A stretch of DNA of 64,000 nt, taken from NCBI GenBank assembly GCA_951828535.1, contig OX639990.1:731300-795299 (forward strand), given 5' to 3'. Within the stretch, counting starts at the first letter, position 1, and each line of letters starts with the position of its first letter. This stretch comes from an uncultured Candidatus Entotheonella sp. (GTDB taxonomy: Bacteria; Tectomicrobia; Entotheonellia; Entotheonellales; Entotheonellaceae). The notes beneath the pieces were generated by a model. It made no database searches. It had not been told where the DNA came from and saw nothing but the letters and a program-made list of their open reading frames with translations. Below, piece after piece: positions 26,819 through 35,538 of this stretch. A program made the position numbers and the translations under genes.

Positions 26819-28238
26819 CAGCTATCTTCCTTTGGACATCCGACATGGCTTTCTCGTACTCGGCAATCCACTGTTCCGCTTCTTCTTTGGTGTAGGGCTC
26901 TGTAGTGGCCTCGCTGCCTTCGGGTAACTCGTGGCTTACCGGCGCGTCTACATGCGATTCCAGTCTTGCTCGCAATACACTGAGCTCCTCATCGGACACA
27001 ATTTCGAGAATGGATGTTACATCCCGTTCCGTCAGGCCCCCCTGAAAAATCGCCCCGACCAGGCTGCCCTGCATTCCAATACGATCTCTGATGCGCACTT
27101 CCGGCGAACTGGAACCCCCGAAAGTGACTCCGCCCAAATACACGCCGTCAAGAGTGGCGGCTTGCAATTGTGCGCCAACAAGGCGCGCCGCTTGCAGTTT
27201 CACGTCAGTAAGGACGGCTAGCTGTAGCCGTGCTCTGGAAAGGTCAGCCCCCTGCATTTCTGCATGCAATATGAAAGCGCCCTGCATCCGCGCCTCGATT
27301 AGTTTAGCCCCTTGCATTTCTACCCCGCAGAGCTCGGCTTGGTTAAGCCTTACCCCGTTGAGACGGGCGCCCTGCATCTGCGTCCTCCTAAGACACGCTC
27401 TTTGCATTTGGGCTCTTGTTAAATCAGCCTTCTGCATTTTGACGTTCGTCATATCGGCTTCTTTCAAATCTGCATCAGCCAACTCAACCCCTCGCAGGTG
27501 GGCCTCGGAAATGACCGCCTTTTCTAAACGTGCTCGTCGGAGGTTAGCACCGTTCAGCCAAGTACCTTGCAGGTTGATTCGGAGACCTCTAAAAACCTCA
27601 TGATCCTGCACGAAAAGCAGGGTCAACAGGCTTTGGACCTCTTCCGAAGGTTTCGACTTGTACGTCTTTCGATAGTCGCTTTCGTCCGTCGCCCGACGGA
27701 TGTGGGCGCAGAGAATATCAAGCACCGTTTGGCGTAACTCTTTGGTGTCTTGCGCCAGATGAAAGAGTTCATAGGCCCCACCGAGACGTACAGAGGCCGA
27801 TGATTCGTGCCCCAGGTGTTCAATGGCGTTTTTCAGGCGCTCTTGCCGCTGGCCCTGCTCAGTATGCCAGTTGGCCTTTGCCTGTTCTTCCGTGGCTCCG
27901 GCTTGCGCTTTTGCGGCATTAGCTTGTGCCTGCGAAGCGTCGGCTTGTGCCTTTGCGGTCTGCTCCATCGCATTGGCGCGCTTGTTGGCAATCAGGGCCT
28001 GCAGGGCAATCAACACGCCACCCATACTGATTCCAATAAACTTCAGAACTTCGTACTTCGAATTTCCTGCAACCGTCTCTGGTCCTTCTGCTCTGGACAA
28101 TCCCAAAAGGTCGAAAATCCATCTGGGTTCGAAATACATCACAACCACGAACACCGCCAGCAATACGACAAGCAGGCAGACAAGCACTACCTGCAAGATC
28201 GAAGAGAGATTCTTTCTGAATTCAGCAGAGGGATTCAT
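26784..28238 (-). CDS. Membrane-anchored pentapeptide-repeat protein upstream of mod
   Basis: 484 residues. Two N-terminal hydrophobic helices (about residues 13-34 and 66-84) lead to an Ala/Gln-rich coiled coil (about 85-120), then the E-Q-G-Q-R-Q-E-R-L-K-N-A-I-E-H-L-G-H helix and V-R-L-G-G-A-Y-E-L-F-H-L, as in a known family of membrane pentapeptide proteins. Residues ~215-385 are A(D/N)LxxA-type pentapeptides (L-N-G-A-N-L-R-R-A-R-L), with an unusual run of M-Q-x-A units. The 3' end overlaps the start of mod by 35 bases, so the gene is built into the restriction operon. Function unknown. Confidence 0.85.
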   Translation of the reverse strand: MNPSAEFRKNLSSILQVVLVCLLVVLLAVFVVVMYFEPRWIFDLLGLSRAEGPETVAGNSKYEVLKFIGISMGGVLIALQALIANKRANAMEQTAKAQADASQAQANAAKAQAGATEEQAKANWHTEQGQRQERLKNAIEHLGHESSASVRLGGAYELFHLAQDTKELRQTVLDILCAHIRRATDESDYRKTYKSKPSEEVQSLLTLLFVQDHEVFRGLRINLQGTWLNGANLRRARLEKAVISEAHLRGVELADADLKEADMTNVKMQKADLTRAQMQRACLRRTQMQGARLNGVRLNQAELCGVEMQGAKLIEARMQGAFILHAEMQGADLSRARLQLAVLTDVKLQAARLVGAQLQAATLDGVYLGGVTFGGSSSPEVRIRDRIGMQGSLVGAIFQGGLTERDVTSILEIVSDEELSVLRARLESHVDAPVSHELPEGSEATTEPYTKEEAEQWIAEYEKAMSDVQRKIADAHSELVDARY

Positions 28239-28304
28239 CGTGAATCTTCCAGGGCAGGAAGCAGAACGTGGCTTCTACCTCCCCACACCACCACTTCCAT
28301 AGAC

Positions 28305-28550
28305 TCAGGTGACAGACCTGTCACAGACGCCGACCAGCAGGTTGGGAACACTGATGTCTTCGTCGATTTCGTCCCAGTGCAGGCCCGTGCCGCCACCGCT
28401 GATCTCAACCTTTTGTCTTTGCTGTCTCGTCGCTTGATGCAGGCGCGGAAAATAGACAAGGGGCACCGACAATTGCCGACCATCGGTAAGATTGAGGCAC
28501 ATGTTGTCTTCATCGAACCAGATTTTCGTGGCCCGTGTTTCAACGGTCAT
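28305..28550 (-). CDS. DUF2442 protein (antitoxin-like)
   Basis: 81 residues matching DUF2442: I-W-F-D-E-D-N-M-C-L, L-T-D-G-R-Q-L-S-V-P-L-V-Y-F-P-R-L, then the G-L-H-W-D-E-I-D-E-D-I-S-V signature. Family members often sit beside a DUF4160 toxin-like gene; none is present here, so this one is an orphan. Confidence 0.8.
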   Translation of the reverse strand: MTVETRATKIWFDEDNMCLNLTDGRQLSVPLVYFPRLHQATRQQRQKVEISGGGTGLHWDEIDEDISVPNLLVGVCDRSVT

Positions 28551-28595
28551 TGTACGTCTCGCGTCAGCCGCTGCGGGGCAGGGTGGGAATGGGTG

Positions 28596-28880
28596 TCAGA
28601 CGCCAGCAGGTTGCACTTGCCTGTCTATTTCCGCACCGCGGTCGCGTTCAACCCGGGCGATGTCGTATTGGCTCTGGAGTTCGAGCCAGAAGCGGGGGGG
28701 ATTGCCGAAATAGCGGCCAAGCCGCACCGCCGTCTCGGCAGTGATTGAGCGGCGGCCATTCAAGATGTCCGTAATGCGGCCGGAAGGAACGCCGAGGGCC
28801 AGGGCCAATCGGTTGGCGCTCAGGCGGCGCGCTTCCAACTCGCGCTTCAGCAGTCTGCCGGGATGTGAGACAGGAGGCAT
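28596..28880 (-). CDS. higA: HigA-family antitoxin (HTH, XRE type)
   Basis: 94 residues beginning M-P-P-V-S-H-P-G-R-L-L-K-R-E-L, with helix-turn-helix L-A-L-A-L-G-V-P-S-G-R-I-T-D-I-L-N-G-R-R-S and the characteristic L-G-R-Y-F-G-N-P-P-R-F-W-L. It should neutralise the HigB toxin encoded four bases upstream and repress their shared operon. Order toxin-then-antitoxin is that of higBA. Confidence 0.92.
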   Translation of the reverse strand: MPPVSHPGRLLKRELEARRLSANRLALALGVPSGRITDILNGRRSITAETAVRLGRYFGNPPRFWLELQSQYDIARVERDRGAEIDRQVQPAGV

Positions 28881-28884
28881 CGTT

Positions 28885-29172
28885 TCATCCTCTGTGGTAA
28901 TTGACGATCTCGACGTTAAACGCGTTTCCCTTACGGAACTCGAAACAGATCCGCCAAGGTCCGTTCACCGTCATGGCCCATTGTCCTTGTCGCTCCCCTC
29001 TGAGCTTGTGCAACCCGACGCTCTTGAGCGGGCTCAGGTCGCGAAGGGTCTCAGCGGCATTCAGGGCGAGCAACAGATCAACGGCCGCATCGAAATCCAG
29101 GCTGCGAAGTCGGTTTGGTCGCTCGCCTTCCCAAACTTTGCGACTTGAAGTATTGTGCCACGACTGTATCAT
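28885..29172 (-). CDS. higB: HigB-family mRNA endonuclease toxin (RelE/ParE fold)
   Basis: 95 residues: M-I-Q-S-W-H-N at the start, L-N-A-A-E-T-L-R-D-L in the middle, K-L-R-G-E-R-Q-G-Q-W-A-M-T-V-N-G-P-W-R-I-C-F at the core and a V-N-Y-H end, all typical of HigB/RelE plasmid-maintenance killers. Known members cleave mRNA on the ribosome. Length is normal and no lesion is visible, so the pair is probably active. Confidence 0.92.
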   Translation of the reverse strand: MIQSWHNTSSRKVWEGERPNRLRSLDFDAAVDLLLALNAAETLRDLSPLKSVGLHKLRGERQGQWAMTVNGPWRICFEFRKGNAFNVEIVNYHRG

Positions 29173-29291
29173 GGCAAGAACATACTACGCATAACGGTGA
29201 AGCGCCATCTTCCAGTTCGCAAGGGCGATTCACGATTTCAGTCACAAAGTAACCATCATCGGCAAGCGATTCGAGGGGATTTTAGGCTATA

Positions 29292-29561
29292 TCAATAGAC
29301 GGGTTGCACACGCAGCGCGTCGGCAGTGTCGCCTTGTTGAAGTTGCTCGCTGTAAGCTTTTTTGCGGCGTTGCCAAGTTTCGTAAATGCCTTTCCAGCGG
29401 CTGAAATCGGTCCGAGTTTCGTCGAAATCATCGTAGCGTGACAGCTTTCCCGCTTTCAGGGCGTCGTAAAAATCCCGGCTCAGAATGCCGTATTTCTCCT
29501 CGTAGAGCATGAGCCGCCGTTCAAGCTGCTTCATCTCAAGGACGAGTTCGTGAAGCTCCAT
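29292..29561 (-). CDS. Small coiled-coil protein, antitoxin-like
   Basis: 89 residues, nearly all helical and charged: E-M-K-Q-L-E-R-R-L-M-L-Y-E-E-K-Y-G, then F-Y-D-A-L-K-A-G-K-L and F-S-R-W-K-G-I-Y-E-T-W. This E-K-Y-G / F-Y / W-x-x-x-Y-E-x-W pattern is common in small proteins encoded beside toxin-like genes. No partner is seen here. Function not established. Confidence 0.65.
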   Translation of the reverse strand: MELHELVLEMKQLERRLMLYEEKYGILSRDFYDALKAGKLSRYDDFDETRTDFSRWKGIYETWQRRKKAYSEQLQQGDTADALRVQPVY

Positions 29562-29644
29562 CGCGGCTCTCCTTGTGGTTGGGTTACGGCGCTCCGATGA
29601 GGGTATCCTGACCGCGTTTCAGGGAATCCAGATACGGAAGCAAC

Positions 29645-29878
29645 TTATTGAGGAGCAGTCTCGTAAGCAATCTGCTCCAGGACTTCCCGCGCCATGTCCA
29701 GCGCCCTTATTGCCTGCTCGCGACTTACACTCGGGAAGTCGTCCTGATATTCGTCCAGACTGTACCCGCCCGCCAGGTAATCGAACAGGTTTTTGACGAC
29801 AACGCGGGTTCCCTTGAAAACGGGTGCACCGCTCATCGTGTCCTTGCGGCTGTGAATCACATTGTCCCTGATTGGCAT
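29645..29878 (-). CDS. DUF433 protein (antitoxin-like)
   Basis: 77 residues when started at ATG 29878. The DUF433 pattern is clear: V-I-H-S-R-K-D-T-M-S-G-A-P-V-F-K-G-T-R-V, then L-F-D-Y-L-A-G-G-Y-S-L-D-E-Y and F-P-S-V-S-R-E-Q-A. Such winged-helix proteins usually pair with a PIN-like DUF5615 toxin, which is missing here. The frame stays open upstream to 30046, joining a fragment of another gene (next entry), so a fused longer protein is possible. Confidence 0.78.
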   Translation of the reverse strand: MPIRDNVIHSRKDTMSGAPVFKGTRVVVKNLFDYLAGGYSLDEYQDDFPSVSREQAIRALDMAREVLEQIAYETAPQ

Positions 29879-30046
29879 GGACCCGCCTTCGCTTATTTGC
29901 GTCATGCTGCCATTCCGAGTGTTCCATTCTGGGATCGGATCATCAACGACCCGGCAAGGAAGCGCAATCTCGCTGCGCGCATGCGCAAGCACCTCCCCCA
30001 GTGCCGCCTCGATTTCTTCACCCAATGGGGTTCGTTCCGTCGTCAC
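29879..30046 (-). pseudogene. Remnant of an HTH antitoxin N-terminus fused in frame to DUF433
   Basis: The 5' part of the open frame (GTG 30046) encodes T-P-L-G-E-E-I-E-A-A-L-G-E-V-L-A-H-A-R and E-I-A-L-P-C-R-V-V, which resembles the segment before the helix-turn-helix of HigA/MqsA-type antitoxin regulators. The helix-turn-helix itself is absent, replaced by about 20 residues of no pattern and then DUF433. Looks like a deletion that joined two antitoxin genes. Confidence 0.45.
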
Positions 30047-30100
30047 GTAACTTTCTCCACTTCCTTAGTTCGCATGCAACCCTGGAACTCCGCAATCGTC

Positions 30101-30313
30101 TCAGGCACCCGCGGCAAACTGCCGAGCCTGATGGTCGAGTTCCTTGATGGCCCTCTGCACGGCCTCGACTTCGCGCCCCTCAAAGTATGCCTCACCGCAT
30201 TGGCTACAGACCCAAGCCGGGACTGCGTCGAACGTCAAGTGATAGCCGTTTCGATCGACAGGAAAGGGCGCTTGCGAACGCTGCATCCGCCCCCGACAGT
30301 GGGTGCAGTTCAT
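30101..30313 (-). CDS. YgiT-type (MqsA N-terminal-like) zinc-finger protein
   Basis: 70 residues from ATG 30313. Two C-x-x-C pairs, C-T-H-C near the start and C-S-Q-C about 30 residues later, form the zinc site of the MqsA N-terminal domain; the C-terminus is a short helix. Its ATG overlaps the stop of the upstream nucleosidase-like gene (ATGA). The usual partner toxin (DUF4258 or MqsR) is not beside it. Confidence 0.75.
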   Translation of the reverse strand: MNCTHCRGRMQRSQAPFPVDRNGYHLTFDAVPAWVCSQCGEAYFEGREVEAVQRAIKELDHQARQFAAGA

Positions 30314-30795
30314 CGCGGCCTCCCTGCGCCGTCCCGCAACCACCGCGCGAGGGCCTTGTCGGGGTCCGCGATCTCGTCGATCGAAGCGTACCAGTAGGCT
30401 TCCCAGCCGGTCTGCGGGAGGCCGGTGAACAGCATCAGGTTTAGCGGATACGACTCGCTGTCGGTACAACGGCGGAAGTCGTCCCGAAAGAGAAACACCG
30501 CCTTCTTCCAGGCGATGGCCATGCCCAACTCCACCATGACCCCCTCGTCCGGGGGACAGCCGTTGACCACCGCGAACAGTCCGTCGGCGTCGCGCACGTC
30601 GCGCAGGTCGGCCTGCCCGATGCGGTATGCCCAACCGGGGCTGGCGAGGTCGATCTGATTGTTGCGGGCAAATGGCTCCCACACCTCGGCGCCCAGCGCT
30701 TCCAGCGCCGCCGCGAGCACCGCCAAGGGCCCCTCGCGCTGTTGGGAAGAGAAGCCATAGGGGTTCGCCAGATACAACGTTTTTGCAGATGTCAT
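30310..30795 (-). CDS. Nucleoside 2-deoxyribosyltransferase family protein
   Basis: 161 residues. The fold markers are L-Y-L-A-N-P-Y-G-F at the N-terminus, D-L-R-D-V-R-D-A-D-G-L-F-A-V-V-N-G in the middle, and D-E-G-V-M-V-E-L-G-M-A-I-A, which holds the catalytic glutamate. Members move deoxyribose between bases or hydrolyse nucleotides (DNPH1-like). It heads the run of antitoxin-like genes and is coupled to the zinc-finger gene; whether it has a defence role is open. Confidence 0.82.
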   Translation of the reverse strand: MTSAKTLYLANPYGFSSQQREGPLAVLAAALEALGAEVWEPFARNNQIDLASPGWAYRIGQADLRDVRDADGLFAVVNGCPPDEGVMVELGMAIAWKKAVFLFRDDFRRCTDSESYPLNLMLFTGLPQTGWEAYWYASIDEIADPDKALARWLRDGAGRPR

Positions 30796-30910
30796 GTTCG
30801 GAGCTCCGTTATAAAGGTGGGCTGCGGTCGTGTTCCGGGAGAGACGTCACACAACCGCAGTATGGCAGGTCGGGGGGGAGGGCTGCAAAATCCGGTCAGC
30901 AGGGCATCTG

Positions 30911-30960
30911 GAGTTCTCCCTCTCCCTGACCCTCCCCGCTGAGGAGGGAGGAAAACGGGA
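30911..30960. repeat. CTCTCCC/GAGGGAG intergenic repeat
   Basis: ccctcc (30930-30935) pairs with ggaggg (30943-30948) within ctccctctccctgaccctcc. Related units occur at 59506-59528 and 62212-62250. The surrounding space 30796-31002 shows no gene. Confidence 0.5.
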
Positions 30961-31002
30961 AGGGCAGGGAGGGGGGCCAGCGACCACTGAGGTCAGGGAC
31001 CG

Positions 31003-32526
31003 CTACGCTTTAAGCACGACGTAGAAGCTGCCCCCGCCACGCTTGACAAGCAGAACGAGTGGCGATTCCTCGTCCGTCTCGGCCAGAACCTGCTTCACCT
31101 CGGCGATGGAGTCCACGGGCTTCTGGTCCACCTGCAGGATGACGTCGCCGCCGCGAATACCGGACGCCGCCGCGGGGCTTCCCGGCTGTACGCGGGTCAC
31201 CAAGACGCCATTGGCGAGCGCAGGGTCCTCTTCGCCGCGGGAGTCGGCCAGCCGGTCTCGCAAATGGAGGCCGAGATTGCCGCGGCCGGATTCCGGACTA
31301 TCGGTCGCCTGGGCCGTTTCGGCGTGCATCTTGCCGACGGTCACCGCGAGGTCAAGCGACTCGCCCTGACGCTGCACGGTGACGGTCACGTCATAGTCGA
31401 CCGGGGTTTCGGCGACCATGCCCGGCAGGTCTTGCGAGGTGGCAACAGGCTTGCCGTCAAACGCCGTAATGACGTCACCAGTCTGCAAGCCGGCCCGCGC
31501 CGCCGGGCTGTCAGGCATCACCTCGCCAACCAAGGCGCCCTGGGTTCCGTCGAGCTTCAGGGCTTCCGCCAAATCCGGGGTGATGGACTGAATGGAGACA
31601 CCGAGATAGCCGCGCGTCACGCTGCCGGTCGCCACCATCTGCGGAATCAACGGCTTGGCGGTGTCGATGGGGATGGCAAAGCCGATGCCGCGTCCGTGCG
31701 GCACCATGGCGGTATTGATGCCGATCACCTCGCCGTGCATGTTGAACAGCGGCCCCCCGGAGTTGCCGGGGTTGATCGAGGCGTCGGTCTGGATGAAGTC
31801 GTCATATGGGCCGGCGCCGATGATGCGGCCCTTACCACTCACGATGCCCGCCGTCACCGTATGACTCAGGCCGAACGGATTGCCGATGGCCATGACCCAA
31901 TCGCCCACCCGCAGGGTATCGGAAATGCCCAGCGTCGCCACCGGCAGCGGCTCGCCTGCGTCCACCTGCAGCACCGCCAGATCGGTCTTGGCATCACGCC
32001 CGACGACCCGCGCTTCATACTCGCGCCCATCGGTCAGCGTCACCCTGACTTCCTCGGCGTGCTGGACAACGTGATGATTGGTGAGAATGTGCCCCTCGGC
32101 ACTGATAATGACGCCGGAGCCGGCGCCCTGCCGACGAAAATCACCGCGCCGACGCCGTTCGGAATGACCGCGCCGACCATGACGCTCTCGGCGCTGACGA
32201 TGCTGGTCGTCGAAGAAGCGACGATTGAAGTGTTCAAACGGACCGTGCTCAAACCATTCGGGCATGTTCCAGGACACCCCGTCAGCCGACTTGGTGACCC
32301 TGATGTTGACCACGCTCGGCCCCAAATCGCTCGCCAATTTGGCGAAGGAGCCGGGAACCGCCGGGACTGCCGGCATGGACGGCGCAACGGCCGCGGCTGT
32401 CTCGCCGGCCGCTGGTATACGGCGCATCTCCTTGGCAATCACCAAGCCGCCCAGGAAACAGATCACCAGCGCCGTGGCCAAAACACCGATTCCCAATCGT
32501 TTGTTCAGAAAGACTCGGTATGACAT
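31003..32526 (-). CDS. degP: Periplasmic serine endoprotease, DegP/HtrA family
   Basis: 507 residues from ATG 32526, which has a strong cggagggtg ribosome site. An N-terminal membrane/signal segment ([16 protein letters not shown]) precedes a His/Arg-rich linker and the trypsin-like domain: histidine in T-N-H-H-V-V, aspartate in A-K-T-D-L-A-V, serine in G-N-S-G-G-P-L. Two PDZ domains follow (starting near G-Y-L-G-V-S-I-Q and near L-A-N-G-V-L-V-T). It degrades or refolds damaged envelope proteins. The two-component genes next door run in the same direction, upstream. Confidence 0.95.
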   Translation of the reverse strand: MSYRVFLNKRLGIGVLATALVICFLGGLVIAKEMRRIPAAGETAAAVAPSMPAVPAVPGSFAKLASDLGPSVVNIRVTKSADGVSWNMPEWFEHGPFEHFNRRFFDDQHRQRRERHGRRGHSERRRRGDFRRQGAGSGVIISAEGHILTNHHVVQHAEEVRVTLTDGREYEARVVGRDAKTDLAVLQVDAGEPLPVATLGISDTLRVGDWVMAIGNPFGLSHTVTAGIVSGKGRIIGAGPYDDFIQTDASINPGNSGGPLFNMHGEVIGINTAMVPHGRGIGFAIPIDTAKPLIPQMVATGSVTRGYLGVSIQSITPDLAEALKLDGTQGALVGEVMPDSPAARAGLQTGDVITAFDGKPVATSQDLPGMVAETPVDYDVTVTVQRQGESLDLAVTVGKMHAETAQATDSPESGRGNLGLHLRDRLADSRGEEDPALANGVLVTRVQPGSPAAASGIRGGDVILQVDQKPVDSIAEVKQVLAETDEESPLVLLVKRGGGSFYVVLKA

Positions 32527-32699
32527 ATCACCCTCCGTTGATAAAGCATTGGATGCGGCCAACCAGCCCAGTTGGTCCGGCGTGCCGGTTGTGTTGCTCA
32601 TGGAGGGGAATATGACACCGCGGGGTGAAAACCAAATGAGAGGGCGTTAAGAAATGAATGAGAAAAGGCTTAGAAATTCTTAATAAAGCGGCAAGGGTA

Positions 32700-34106
32700 T
32701 CAAGCCGCATGCGGCAAGCACACCGTGAAGGTACTGCCTTCGCCGGGGCGGCTGACAACCTGAAGCGTGCCGCCGTGCGCCTCGACAATGGAGCGGGCGA
32801 TGCACAGACCCAGCCCGGAGCCTTGCGCGCCGTGGTCACGGGCCGAACCGGCGCGGTGGAAGCGCTGGAAAATGTGTTCCTGCTCAGCCTCCGACAGGCC
32901 GATGCCGGTGTCGCGCACCAACAGGCAAACACACCCGTCACGCTGCTGGAGCGCCAGGGTAACACGGCCCCCGGCGGGGGTGTATTTGATGGCGTTATCC
33001 ACCAAGTTGAGCAGCACGCGCCGCAGCCGCTCGCGGTCGCCGAGAACAAGATGCGGCTCAAGGGCTTCCAGGTCGAGGGCGATGGAGCGCGATTGCGCCA
33101 GAATCTGTGTACGTTCGAATACCTCGGCAAGCAACTGCGCCGCGTCCATCGGTTTCAGGTCCAGCCGCAGCATGCCGGCATCGGCGCGCGCCAGCAGTAA
33201 CAAGCCCTCCACCAAAACGGCCATGCGCTCGATCTCTTGCAGCGCACTCTGGATCGCCTCCCGATACGCCTCCGGGGTGCGCGGGCTGCGCAGGGCTACC
33301 TCCAACTCGCCCTGCAGAATGGTAAGGGGCGTCTGTAGTTCGTGCGAGGCGTCGGCGCTGAACTGCCGCATCTGACGAAACGACAGATCGAGACGTTCGA
33401 GCATGGCGTTCAGCACGCCGGAGAGGCGGTCCAGCTCATCACCGGTACCGCTTTCCTCAAGTCGCTCGGCCAGACGCTCGGCACCAATGCGCCGGGCTGC
33501 CTCCACCATGTGTTCAACCGGGGCGAGCGCCCGGCGCGCCAGCGTCCAACCGCCCCCGGCCGCCAACAGCAGACCCAGCGGCAACACCGCCGCCATGACC
33601 CACAAGAAACGGCGCCGCGTGGCGTACAGATTCTCCTGCGACATGCCTACCTGGATGACGTTTCGTATCCTTCCCCCGGCAAGCACCGGTTTGGTGAGCA
33701 CCCGTACCGGAAATTCCGCCAGGCCTTCCACGGTCTCGTACGTCTCGCGCCCGGCGGCGGCGTTGCGCCTCGCCTCGGCACTGAGCGGTAACGTGCCCGG
33801 ACGCGCTGCCTGGCGGCGTGGCTCGAGAGGGTTCAACAGATCACGGCGCTGCACGTAGCGGTCCCAGGGGGAAAAGCCGAAAAAGCGCCGGAACAGCGCG
33901 TCGACATCCGCGGGCACGAACGGGCTGCCGCGCCGTGGCGCTTGTTGCTCCAGCGCCCGCGCCACGCCTTGTAGGGCGTCGTCCATATCCTGCATGCTGC
34001 CGTACCACAGCAGGGCGTACGCGGCACCGGCAAGAATGAGCACGGTGACGGTCAGCAAGGCGGAAAACCACAGGGTGAGGCGGGCGCGAATGGAGAAGGC
34101 CGGCAT
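32700..34106 (-). CDS. Membrane sensor histidine kinase
   Basis: 468 residues. Two transmembrane helices (about 10-33 and 165-187) flank a periplasmic sensor region, followed by HAMP, the dimerisation box F-S-A-D-A-S-H-E-L-Q-T-P-L with the phosphorylated histidine, and the ATPase boxes D-N-A-I-K-Y-T-P (N), D-T-G-I-G-L (G1) and G-S-G-L-G-L (G2). Order of domains is that of the EnvZ/CusS class. The regulator gene is three bases upstream. The signal is not evident. Confidence 0.93.
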   Translation of the reverse strand: MPAFSIRARLTLWFSALLTVTVLILAGAAYALLWYGSMQDMDDALQGVARALEQQAPRRGSPFVPADVDALFRRFFGFSPWDRYVQRRDLLNPLEPRRQAARPGTLPLSAEARRNAAAGRETYETVEGLAEFPVRVLTKPVLAGGRIRNVIQVGMSQENLYATRRRFLWVMAAVLPLGLLLAAGGGWTLARRALAPVEHMVEAARRIGAERLAERLEESGTGDELDRLSGVLNAMLERLDLSFRQMRQFSADASHELQTPLTILQGELEVALRSPRTPEAYREAIQSALQEIERMAVLVEGLLLLARADAGMLRLDLKPMDAAQLLAEVFERTQILAQSRSIALDLEALEPHLVLGDRERLRRVLLNLVDNAIKYTPAGGRVTLALQQRDGCVCLLVRDTGIGLSEAEQEHIFQRFHRAGSARDHGAQGSGLGLCIARSIVEAHGGTLQVVSRPGEGSTFTVCLPHAA

Positions 34107-34109
34107 GGC

Positions 34110-34781
34110 TCAGGGCACTTTCATGACGTAGCCCACACCCCGCACGGTGTGGAGCAGCTTGGTGTCGTGCCCGGTGTCGATCTTTTTCCGTAGGTAATTG
34201 ACGTAGACATCGATGACGTTGGTGGTGGAGTCGAAGGTGTAGTCCCACACGCGGTTGGCGATCATGGTGCGGGTGAGCACCCGACCGGGGTTGCGCATGA
34301 AATAGTCGAGCAGGGTGAACTCGCGGGGAGTCAGCTCGATCTTCTTCTCGCCACGCGACACCACACGGCGTGCGGGGTCCAACGCCAGGTCGGCGACCTG
34401 CAGGATGGGCGGAGCGGTTTCAGCCCGGCGCCGCAGCAAAGCCCGCACGCGGGCAACGAATTCTTCAAAAGCGAACGGCTTGGTGAGGTAGTCGTCGGCA
34501 CCAGCGTCGAGCCCCAGCACCTTGTCCTCAATGGTGGCGCGCACGGTCAGCAGCAACACCGGCGTGGTGATGTTTTGCTGCCGCAACTGTTGCAAGACGC
34601 TCAGGCCGTCGAGCTTCGGCAGCATGACGTCCAGCACGATCACGTCGTGCAATCCCTCCAGCGCCATCTGCAAGCCGCTGGCCCCGTCGGCGGCATGGTC
34701 CACCGCGTAGCCTTCCTCTTCCAGGCCCTGCTTGATGAAGTTGGCCACCTTTTGTTCGTCTTCGATAACCAAAAGCCGCAT
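34110..34781 (-). CDS. OmpR-family response regulator
   Basis: 223 residues from ATG 34781 (M-R-L-L-V-I-E-D-E); the 18-codon upstream extension has no ribosome site. The receiver has the acidic pair E-D-E, phospho-acceptor D in V-I-V-L-D-V-M-L-P and lysine in Y-L-T-K-P-F; the winged-helix DNA-binding domain ends V-Y-V-N-Y-L-R-K-K-I-D and T-V-R-G-V-G-Y. It is close to the CusR/CopR/QseB group. Partner kinase is directly downstream. Confidence 0.93.
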   Translation of the reverse strand: MRLLVIEDEQKVANFIKQGLEEEGYAVDHAADGASGLQMALEGLHDVIVLDVMLPKLDGLSVLQQLRQQNITTPVLLLTVRATIEDKVLGLDAGADDYLTKPFAFEEFVARVRALLRRRAETAPPILQVADLALDPARRVVSRGEKKIELTPREFTLLDYFMRNPGRVLTRTMIANRVWDYTFDSTTNVIDVYVNYLRKKIDTGHDTKLLHTVRGVGYVMKVP

Positions 34782-34831
34782 GCCGAAGTCCCAAGCGGAG
34801 GTAAGCGCGTCTGGCCAGGATGGGAGCGCCG

Positions 34832-35500
34832 TCACACCGGCCAGGATTCAAGATTATATGCCATGTCCCAGAACATGTATTCCATCCGGCAACTGGTGAG
34901 GAAGTGATCCTCCATGCGCGCCTTTTCCGCCTCGTGGGCTTGCGCGGCGTAAGCGTCGAGCCGCCGCAGGAACAATTCGCTGATTTCCTCGCTGCCGTGC
35001 GCCGCGTAGAATTCGATCCAGGGCTTGAATGGATGGCTGTCGTCCGGCTTCACCTCCTGCTGCAGCTTGAGGCCGATCTCCCAATAGGTTAGCGGGCAGG
35101 GCAGCAGGACGGCGAGGAGCTCTCCCAATGTGCCGCTGTGGGCCACGTGCAGCATGTGGCGCGTGTAGTTGCGCGACGTGGGCAGCAGGTCGGCGTGTTC
35201 CAGATCCTCCAACTTGTAGCCGGCAACGTCGGCAAAATTGTGGTGCGGGTGCGTTTCGCTGTGCAGAATGAACGTCATGCGCTGGTGAAAAAAGGCCATG
35301 TCCTCACGCGTCGAGGATTTGGCAATGGCCAACCCGTAAATTTGACAGAAGACGTTGAGGTATTGAAAATCCTGCTTCACGTAATGGGCAAGCTGTTCGC
35401 TGGTGAGGTCGCCGTTGGCGATGCCGCGAACAAACGGGTGGGCGAAAATGGCCTCGAAAATGGGGTCAGCTTGTTGGCGCAAATATTTGGAAAACCGCAT
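34832..35500 (-). CDS. tenA: Thiaminase II / TenA family aminopyrimidine aminohydrolase
   Basis: 222 residues, normal length. It salvages the pyrimidine part of degraded thiamine. Catalytic cysteine is in L-L-P-C-P-L-T-Y-W-E-I-G, the acidic pair is in the E-Y-M-F-W-D-M-A-Y end, and H-P-F-V-R-G-I-A-N-G-D-L marks the N-terminus. No other thiamine gene is in the window. Confidence 0.93.
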   Translation of the reverse strand: MRFSKYLRQQADPIFEAIFAHPFVRGIANGDLTSEQLAHYVKQDFQYLNVFCQIYGLAIAKSSTREDMAFFHQRMTFILHSETHPHHNFADVAGYKLEDLEHADLLPTSRNYTRHMLHVAHSGTLGELLAVLLPCPLTYWEIGLKLQQEVKPDDSHPFKPWIEFYAAHGSEEISELFLRRLDAYAAQAHEAEKARMEDHFLTSCRMEYMFWDMAYNLESWPV

Positions 35501-35538
35501 GGTGCTTCCTTTTCTCGGGTGTACGCAATGGATCGTGC

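Noticed and set aside
30314-30682. N-terminal extension of the zinc-finger protein
   Set aside because: It is the shadow of the deoxyribosyltransferase-like gene in another frame; ATG 30313 overlaps that gene's stop in the usual ATGA way.
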